The translations under genes and the position numbers were made by a program. A model generated the notes under the pieces. It saw only the letters and a list, made by a program, of their open reading frames with translations, ran no database searches and was not told where the DNA came from. DNA of 63,482 nucleotides from Puniceicoccales bacterium (GTDB lineage: Bacteria; Verrucomicrobiota; Verrucomicrobiia; Opitutales; JAIRKQ01): assembly GCA_031257495.1 (NCBI GenBank), contig JAIRON010000045.1, forward strand, positions 1 through 63,482, read 5' to 3'. This document shows positions 57,602 to 63,482 of the stretch, piece after piece; position 1 is the stretch's first letter; each line of letters opens with the position of its first letter.

Positions 57602-58270
57602 TTAGCGACTTTTCGACTGAGAAATTTCCATCGATTGGAGTGCGCGCTCGAATCGCAAACTGGCCTCTGTCGGTGTGAGATTTTGTATGTCTTCGTAGGG
57701 AAATTTTTCATAATCGATAAATATTTTGGAAAACGGTTTTGGGATGCGAAATTTATCCCAAGTATTCAATGTCCAGAAACTTTCATATTCAATGGCTAAG
57801 AGAAAAACGTCCGCCCTTGAGTGGAGCGCGAGCACAGAGATACCGTTTTTAAACTTCTTTGCCGGACCAGTGGGGCCATCGGGTGTAATGGCTACATTTG
57901 CTCCCTGTTTTAATTTTTTCCGAAGCTCGTTGATTGCCGGTAGCCCCCGTTTGCCGCTTGATCCTCGGACACTTCTTATGCCCATCAGAGAAAAGAACGC
58001 ACTGAGCCAGGCCCCATCATTGGAAGGACTGATCAACCCATACATCGGCAGGCGGCATTTTAGCAGGGAATTTAGCTTCCAGATTAGAAAAAGATTTTGA
58101 TGCCAAAACGCCATGATCGCACCATAATTGTGTGTCCTCGAAAATTTTTTCGTCCGCTCCGACAATCTAATCCTCAGCGTACTAGCAAATAATTTCATGC
58201 AAAGTACAACCGGATATAACACCACTTTTCTCCATCCATGCAGCCTGTAAACTTTGATGTTATCTGGCAT
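57602..58270 (-). CDS. DUF374 lysophospholipid-acyltransferase-like protein
   Basis: AIMAFWHQNLFLIW holds the His of the acyltransferase family, LISPSNDGAWLSAFFSLMG and VRGSSGKRGLPAI are DUF374 hallmarks, and VAITPDGPTGPAKKF closes the motif set. DUF374 proteins are tied to lipid A or lipid acylation at the inner membrane. 222 residues, 15 bases after metG. Confidence 0.88.
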   Translation of the reverse strand: MPDNIKVYRLHGWRKVVLYPVVLCMKLFASTLRIRLSERTKKFSRTHNYGAIMAFWHQNLFLIWKLNSLLKCRLPMYGLISPSNDGAWLSAFFSLMGIRSVRGSSGKRGLPAINELRKKLKQGANVAITPDGPTGPAKKFKNGISVLALHSRADVFLLAIEYESFWTLNTWDKFRIPKPFSKIFIDYEKFPYEDIQNLTPTEASLRFERALQSMEISQSKSR

Positions 58271-58285
58271 TGTTAGTTATGTTAG

Positions 58286-59818
58286 CTATGAGTTTGTTTC
58301 TAGTCGCGGGAAAAGTATTACATTTTTGACTACGGTTTTACCCGACAAATGGTTGCCAAAGTCGAGATTATCCCATTTTATCTCTGGATTTGTTCCGAGT
58401 GCATCCAATATTTTTGGTACCGTTGATGGCATAACTGGAGCGAGCAGCAATGCCGCCAATCTTATACTTTCAGCCGCTGCCGCCAATGTAAGTTTCAGTT
58501 TCACTTGATCTTTATTTTCCGATGACTTCGCTAGCTTCCACGGTGCATTTTGTTCGATGAACTTGTTTATGGAAGCTATAAAGGAAAATAAATCTCCTAA
58601 AGCTGAGTTAAAAGCGAGAATTTCGCATTGGGCTAGGACACTGCGCTTCGTTGCATTCCATAGGCTACGCAACTCTTCAGTCACGGGACTATCCTCGCCG
58701 AGCTCCGGAATTATCCCACCACAGTATCGGTGTAACATGTTGACAACACGGCTCAAAAGATTCCCAAGATCGTTCCCCAGATCAGTGGTGTAGCGCGTGG
58801 CAAACCTATCTAAGTTAAAATCGCAATCTTGCCCCACATTCATTTCACGCATAAGGTAATAGCGAAATGAGTCGGGACCAAACAGTTCGATGCATTCAAG
58901 GGGATCAACCACATTGCCAAGACTTTTTGACATTTTTTCGCCGGATGACAGCCACCAACCGTGGGTGAGTAGAGTTTTGGGGAGATCATAGCCGAGGACA
59001 TTTAACATGATCGGCCAATACACGCTGTGGGCAGGCACAAGGATGTCTTTCCCAATTATCTGGTAATCAGCTGGCCAATAATCATCTACGGTTTTGCCGT
59101 CAAAGTTGACTCCGGAAATGTAGTTTAAAAGCGCATCAAACCAGACATAAGTTACGTACTCCCTGTCAAAGGGAATTTCAATTCCCCAGGATAAGCGCTC
59201 TTTTGGCCGCGATATGCAAAGGTCATTGATCGGCTCCTTGAGAAACTCAAGGACCTGTTTGGCGCGAAATGTTGGGTATATGAAATTGGGGTGTGTTTCT
59301 ATGTAGTCGATCAACCACTGCTGATGCTCTTTCAGTCGAAAGAAATAATTCGTTTCAGTAATCTCAGTAATCTGCCCATAGTCAGCCGGCCACTCGCCAT
59401 TTATTTTATCCTTTTCCTGAACAAATCTTTCCGCACTTAGGCTGTAGAGTCCCGTGTATTTAGCTTTGTATATTTCGCCGGCGTCAAACAATTTTTGCAA
59501 GCACTTCTGCACGAATTCCTTATGATATTTGTCCGTCGTTCTTATGTAGTGATCGTAGCTCACGTTTAGTGTGTTGCAGAGAGATTTAAAATCATCGGCC
59601 ACTTCGTCGCAGAGGGCTTTTGGGGAAATTTTCCGCCTGACGGCGCTTTGTTCAACCTTTTGACCGTGTTCATCGAGCCCGGTCATCAGATATACGTCCT
59701 TTCCCGATAGGCGTGCAATTCGTGCTATAACATCGGCTAAAATTTTTTCGTAGGCATGACCAATGTGTGGCCTTCCATTGGCATAGTCGATCGCGGTTGT
59801 GAGAAAAAACTTTTTCAT
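58286..59818 (-). CDS. metG: Methionine-tRNA ligase
   Basis: Class I synthetase with the HIGH-type motif NGRPHIGHAYE and the KMSKS motif GEKMSKSLGN. The connective region reads LYSLSAERFVQEKDK, without the zinc cysteines of the E. coli form, and there is no C-terminal EMAP domain. ATG 59818 gives 510 residues; TTG 59857 would overlap gspE. Confidence 0.95.
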   Translation of the reverse strand: MKKFFLTTAIDYANGRPHIGHAYEKILADVIARIARLSGKDVYLMTGLDEHGQKVEQSAVRRKISPKALCDEVADDFKSLCNTLNVSYDHYIRTTDKYHKEFVQKCLQKLFDAGEIYKAKYTGLYSLSAERFVQEKDKINGEWPADYGQITEITETNYFFRLKEHQQWLIDYIETHPNFIYPTFRAKQVLEFLKEPINDLCISRPKERLSWGIEIPFDREYVTYVWFDALLNYISGVNFDGKTVDDYWPADYQIIGKDILVPAHSVYWPIMLNVLGYDLPKTLLTHGWWLSSGEKMSKSLGNVVDPLECIELFGPDSFRYYLMREMNVGQDCDFNLDRFATRYTTDLGNDLGNLLSRVVNMLHRYCGGIIPELGEDSPVTEELRSLWNATKRSVLAQCEILAFNSALGDLFSFIASINKFIEQNAPWKLAKSSENKDQVKLKLTLAAAAESIRLAALLLAPVMPSTVPKILDALGTNPEIKWDNLDFGNHLSGKTVVKNVILFPRLETNS

Positions 59819-59853
59819 GGAAAGGAGATTAACTATCTTCTTTGCTAAGATTT

Positions 59854-60867
59854 TCAACGTGAATTTTGAGCAAATTTTGATAAAGGCACCATGCCCTGTT
59901 CCATCGCAAGTGCTAAAATTTCTTTGGTTGGCAGATTAGACTTTATGGCTTGCTTGATTGTTTCTGAGATCATCAATGTTTCGAAAATTGCCTTTCTTCC
60001 CCGAGGATTTTCCTGCGAAATTGCGTCATTTAGAATTAATCTTTGCGCAATTATGCAAATCACAGCTTCGGCTAGCATGTTTCTATCGATTCCGAGATCT
60101 AGCAAACGAGGGATCGCATTGACAGCATCGTTGGCGTGCAATGTCGAGAAAACGGTGTGTCCGGTTAGCGCTGCTCTAATCGCTAACTCTGCAGTTTCCC
60201 GATCGCGTATTTCTCCGACGAGGATTACATCCGGGTCATGTCGCAAAAATGACCGCAGCACATTGTTAAACGAAAACCCTATGTCCGCGTTGACGCTGCT
60301 TTGGGAAATACCATCGACGACGTACTCTACCGGATCCTCGCAGGTCAAAATCTTGACATCATCCCCATTGAGTTCATTTAAAATGCTGTAAAGTGTCGTG
60401 GTTTTTCCGCAACCGGTCGGTCCGGTTAGCAGTGTTATTCCTCTACTATGCATAATTTTTTCGAGATTTTTTTCGAAAATATGGTCTGTTTTACACAGCT
60501 CGTGTATGCTAGCGATATTTTTATTGCTTTGCAGAACACGTAGCACCACGCTTTCACCGAACTGCGTCGGCAATGTGGATATGCGAAATTCTACACCGTT
60601 GCCATTGATTTGTTGGACAAAGTTTCCATCCTGCGGCAAGCGATGTTCAGCAATGTTCAAATTGCTCAGGACTTTCAGGCGTGTCATAACGGGCTCACCG
60701 ATATCCATATTTGCCGCTGCATGATCCGTAAGGATTCCATTAACTCGGTAGCGAACCGTAAAATCTGACTCGAAAACCTCAAAATGTATGTCGGATGCAT
60801 CCAGGCGAACGGCATTTAGAAGTGCCTCATCGACGAATTTTATGATGGCTTGTTCATCTCCGCTCAT
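59854..60867 (-). CDS. Type II secretion / type IV pilus assembly ATPase (GspE/PilB family)
   Basis: Hexameric ATPase powering pseudopilus assembly. Walker A LTGPTGCGKTTTLYS, the Asp box ILTCEDPVEY, Walker B PDVILVGEIRDRETAELAI and the His box TGHTVFSTLHANDA. At 337 residues it is short: the usual N-terminal domain is missing, and the four-cysteine zinc module between AQRL and GR is reduced to about ten residues. The stop is close to the metG start, and its own start overlaps the psd stop. Confidence 0.88.
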   Translation of the reverse strand: MSGDEQAIIKFVDEALLNAVRLDASDIHFEVFESDFTVRYRVNGILTDHAAANMDIGEPVMTRLKVLSNLNIAEHRLPQDGNFVQQINGNGVEFRISTLPTQFGESVVLRVLQSNKNIASIHELCKTDHIFEKNLEKIMHSRGITLLTGPTGCGKTTTLYSILNELNGDDVKILTCEDPVEYVVDGISQSSVNADIGFSFNNVLRSFLRHDPDVILVGEIRDRETAELAIRAALTGHTVFSTLHANDAVNAIPRLLDLGIDRNMLAEAVICIIAQRLILNDAISQENPRGRKAIFETLMISETIKQAIKSNLPTKEILALAMEQGMVPLSKFAQNSR

Positions 60868-61757
60868 ATTATTGTGGCGATTTTATCACCCATCATGACA
60901 TAGGTTTCTATGCCATCATGTGTATTTGCCAGTAAATCTTCGGAAAATTTAACCCTGTCCCTTTCGAAAAGTAAAATCACCGTAGAGCCTCCAAACTGAA
61001 AACACCCCTTTTCGGCACCTTTTAGTACCTCTTGGAAAGGTGTAAATGTTTGCTGAATCGATCCAACGCATGTCGCACCGACCTCAATCATGAGAATTTG
61101 CCCGCATAATTTCGTCTGCAAAACGGTAGACATTCTCTTGTTTTGCAAAAATGTTGCAAATTTACCTTTCATGGCAAAAGGGTGTATGGAGGAATATTCT
61201 CCGTTTATTAGGTAGGTGCGCTGGGGAATACAATCCACTGGAAAATGAAAATAGTGATAATCGGTGGGGCACAACCGGGAAATCAGCATGCTGCAATTTC
61301 GAAATTTACTGGCCAACCTGTAATCCTTGGTCAAATCTGCTACGCTTATCTGCTCCCCCTTCACAAAGAAGGGCGTTGTGTTTGCAATTGACTCGAAGGC
61401 AAGCATTCTGCCATCGGTTGGAGCAGCTACCGCAGTGGGATCCGGTGATATGGGTCTGGCGCTTGGCTTTAACTTTCTGCAGAAAAAATCGTTAAAACTT
61501 GTGAAGTCTTCCACTTTCTTTTCCAAGGAATCAGTTTTTATGCCAAATTTTTCAATAAACGGTTTAATTTGGCGCGCACTTATTTGGCTATCGGCATATT
61601 TTCCGTACAGAATCGAAAAAATTTTTCTCTTAATCAGCGATGAGAAGGTCAATCGGCCCAAGACGTTGCAATACGCAAAAGTTAAAAATTTTTTACCAAA
61701 AATTGCTTCACGTTCGAGCTTATTCGTATACCGATTGAAAATCGTTATGTCTTGCAT
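60864..61757 (-). CDS. psd: Phosphatidylserine decarboxylase
   Basis: Makes phosphatidylethanolamine. The proenzyme self-cleaves at the GST motif, here FQFGGSTVILLFE. PTDYHYFHFPVDC and the AAPTDGRM region are typical. 297 residues. It pairs functionally with pssA at 38854. Confidence 0.94.
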   Translation of the reverse strand: MQDITIFNRYTNKLEREAIFGKKFLTFAYCNVLGRLTFSSLIKRKIFSILYGKYADSQISARQIKPFIEKFGIKTDSLEKKVEDFTSFNDFFCRKLKPSARPISPDPTAVAAPTDGRMLAFESIANTTPFFVKGEQISVADLTKDYRLASKFRNCSMLISRLCPTDYHYFHFPVDCIPQRTYLINGEYSSIHPFAMKGKFATFLQNKRMSTVLQTKLCGQILMIEVGATCVGSIQQTFTPFQEVLKGAEKGCFQFGGSTVILLFERDRVKFSEDLLANTHDGIETYVMMGDKIATII

Positions 61758-61765
61758 GAGTGCAT

Positions 61766-61793
61766 ACTATACGCTCTGCCGTGAAAAAATCAA
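61766..61793 (-). promoter_or_regulatory. Sigma-70-type promoter for psd
   Basis: On the minus strand TTGATT (61788-61793) and TATAGT (61766-61771) are 16 bases apart. The -10 box ends eight bases before the psd ATG, so the transcript should be nearly leaderless. Confidence 0.6.
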
Positions 61794-61843
61794 TCGCGTA
61801 AAATGTTATTTATTTTCGAAGGAAATTTTGTAAATTCATCCCG

Positions 61844-63070
61844 ATGCAATTTCGATTTCTTGTTTCAAAGGATAATGGGGAGGCCGTCAACGGGACTCTG
61901 TGGGCCAGGGATGAAGATTCTGCCCGAAAGGAACTATTGAACAAAAATTTTGATATTAAACTTTTACAATGCGTTTCCTCTGCACTTTCGGAAACAAAAG
62001 GTGGCATTTTTACGAAGTTGCGGCTGTTTTTCGCCAGAAAATATTTTAGCCGTGATTGGAAAATGCAATTTTTTCAACAAATGCACACCTTGCTCAGTGC
62101 GGGAATTACCATAGAACAAGCACTGTTGATAATTGCGGACGGATGCAGTAAAGCTTCCGCGGAATATTTCGTTTTCAACGGGCTCCTGTCCAAAATAAAC
62201 ACAGGCAGGTCGCTATCCGATGCGATGTCGGCATTCAGGGACAAATTTTCCTATACGGAAATTAATGTGATCCGTGCAGCTGAGCGCGTCGGCCAACCGC
62301 AACGCGCCATGGAACATTTGTGCGAATTTTCGGAAAAATTGTCTTCTGTCAGGCGAAAGATTGCTTCGGCAATGGTGTACCCCTGCATTGTGCTCATTGT
62401 AACTGTCTGCGTACTGCTAATTTTGAGCACCGTGGTCATACCACAGTTTCAGGCCATATTTTTTACCCAAATGCACCAAGAATTGCCCCATTTAACGCGC
62501 ATTGTGGTGGCAGCCTGCACATTTTTCCGAAAGCATATTTTACTGATTTTAACCCTGCCATTCGCTATGTTTTTTTGTTTAAAAATTTTGCTCAAAATCC
62601 GAAAAAGGGCTCCCAGTGCCTACAAGCTACCGATTATTTCCTCCCTAGTGAGGGAATACAATTTGTACCTGTTTACGGGGACACTGAGTATGCTATTAGC
62701 ATGCAATGTGCAGCTTCAGGAGAGCTTGGACATAGCAAAGAACGTCGTTTTCGATAAAAATCTTCTGAAAAAATTCACCCACGGAATTGGGCGCATTAAA
62801 AGCGGTGAACCATTATCTGAAGCTCTTGGAGGAGCTCTGTCAAAATTTGCCTCGGGACTTATCCTGGTTGGCGAGCGTACCGGTTCCCTCGCCGCATCTC
62901 TAACCGAAGTGGCAAAGGTATATCAAAATAACCTCACCACCAAACTAGCAATCATAGCTGCAATAACGGAGCCCATACTCACCGTTGCCCTAGCTTTCAT
63001 AGTTGGAACCGTAATAATCGCCATTTTCCTACCCATGGTTGATGCCATGCAGAGCATAAATATATACTAG
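61844..63070 (+). CDS. Type II secretion / type IV pilus inner-membrane platform protein (GspF/PilC family)
   Basis: Two T2SSF domains, each a helical bundle and a membrane helix: QFFQQMHTLLSAGITIEQAL...VIRAAERVGQ and LFTGTLSMLLACNVQLQESLDIA...LILVGERTGSL. Membrane segments near 175-200, 230-250 and 375-400. 408 residues. It probably works with the ATPase at 59854 and the pseudopilins at 18947 and 25606, and is divergent from psd. Confidence 0.9.
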   Translation: MQFRFLVSKDNGEAVNGTLWARDEDSARKELLNKNFDIKLLQCVSSALSETKGGIFTKLRLFFARKYFSRDWKMQFFQQMHTLLSAGITIEQALLIIADGCSKASAEYFVFNGLLSKINTGRSLSDAMSAFRDKFSYTEINVIRAAERVGQPQRAMEHLCEFSEKLSSVRRKIASAMVYPCIVLIVTVCVLLILSTVVIPQFQAIFFTQMHQELPHLTRIVVAACTFFRKHILLILTLPFAMFFCLKILLKIRKRAPSAYKLPIISSLVREYNLYLFTGTLSMLLACNVQLQESLDIAKNVVFDKNLLKKFTHGIGRIKSGEPLSEALGGALSKFASGLILVGERTGSLAASLTEVAKVYQNNLTTKLAIIAAITEPILTVALAFIVGTVIIAIFLPMVDAMQSINIY

Positions 63071-63154
63071 TTAAATACGATACTTTTCGAGTAGTTTAAA
63101 AAGTACTTCAAGAAACGGCTTATATTAGTTAGCTATTCGAAATTTCTGGATAAT

Positions 63155-63289
63155 TCAAAAACTTGCTCCGAGAAACAACAATGGTTTAAGTTTTGGCTCT
63201 TGTGAATTGATTTTATGAATATGTTTTTTACGAATGATTTGTGAATTAACTTCTTGGATGTTTATTTCCTGTTCCTCTAGATATCTCAC
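63155..63289 (-). CDS. Possible gene remnant beside tRNA-Asn
   Basis: A 44-codon frame from GTG 63289 (VRYLEEQEINIQEVNSQIIR...) that stays open leftwards to the tRNA 3' end with FLGHSNKG. It has protein-like composition but no identified family. It may be a remnant of something integrated at the tRNA. Confidence 0.2.
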   Translation of the reverse strand: MRYLEEQEINIQEVNSQIIRKKHIHKINSQEPKLKPLLFLGASF

Positions 63290-63317
63290 TATCCCTTTAT
63301 TTGAATGGCCTAAAAAC

Positions 63318-63392
<75 letters not shown>

Positions 63393-63406
63393 CCGAAAAA
63401 TGGCCT

Positions 63407-63435
63407 CATACACAATAAATCCTGGGGATTGTCAA
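63407..63435 (-). promoter_or_regulatory. Possible tRNA-Asn promoter
   Basis: On the minus strand a perfect TTGACA (63430-63435) is 17 bases from TGTATG (63407-63412), a poor -10 box, 14 bases before the tRNA. Confidence 0.35.
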
Positions 63436-63482
63436 CATTTATTCACGGAATGCGAGCCCTTATTTTCCGTGTTTAGGCAAAT

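Overview
The window is AT-rich bacterial chromosome with dense housekeeping genes, three tRNAs, no rRNA and no phage or plasmid backbone. Several features suggest a host-associated member of the PVC superphylum, most likely Verrucomicrobiota. GreA carries a long N-terminal extension of the chlamydial/verrucomicrobial type. Prepilin-like proteins are scattered among type II secretion parts. There are also a LolA-type sorting protein, a PPi-type phosphofructokinase, an organophosphate (hexose-phosphate type) antiporter and a type III secretion ring protein beside a needle co-chaperone. A complete outer-membrane toolkit (BamA, WaaA, a DUF374 acyltransferase, LolA-like) shows it is Gram-negative. 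The lineage is an inference from gene families, not from a marker tree.

Layout. 1-2.5 kb is an accessory locus: three glycine-zipper proteins plus a frameshifted fourth, each preceded by a tiny basic leader ORF that overlaps or abuts its start. Two copies share a nearly identical ~155 bp upstream module. 2.5-12.3 kb holds truA, an OPA transporter, an orphan gene, glgC, an exported adenylate-kinase-like protein, rpmH-rnpA-[yidD fused to an M24 peptidase], prs and the T3SS pair sctD-sctE. 12.3-25.6 kb holds doxX-like, recA, a truncated adenylate-forming enzyme, a Xer recombinase, thrS, glyA, a pseudopilin, tRNA-Gly, an oxidoreductase, a tandem AP2-like protein, a DUF167 gene, lepB, pfp, tsaC/sua5 and rpsR. 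25.6-34.6 kb holds a second pseudopilin, the GreA fusion and the leftward chain rplY-pth-rpsF-ssb-rplI-dnaB-bamA.

34.8-40.5 kb is a rightward run ppx-rluD-ispD-ispF-ftsY-pssA-prmC. 40.5-44.2 kb is the leftward run dnaN-waaA-spoU-dCMP deaminase, divergent from ligA. 46.4-57.6 kb holds sfsA, a large orphan protein (possible secreted protein), the dnaK-groES-groEL operon behind a near-consensus sigma-54 promoter, a gene-poor stretch with a 22 bp tandem repeat, a frameshifted secG overlapping a LolA-like gene, malQ and tRNA-Cys. 57.6-63.5 kb holds a DUF374 acyltransferase, metG, gspE, psd, gspF and tRNA-Asn.

The genes form several coherent modules: envelope building (BamA, LepB, SecG, YidD, FtsY, LolA-like, PssA and Psd, WaaA), protein secretion (T2SS-like GspE/GspF/pseudopilins and a T3SS basal-body pair), glycogen turnover (GlgC, MalQ), replication and repair (DnaN, DnaB, Ssb, LigA, RecA, Xer) and translation. 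The most unusual parts are the leader-ORF/glycine-zipper locus, the YidD-peptidase fusion, the sigma-54 promoter on the chaperone operon, and signs of gene decay (two frameshifted genes, one truncated synthetase).
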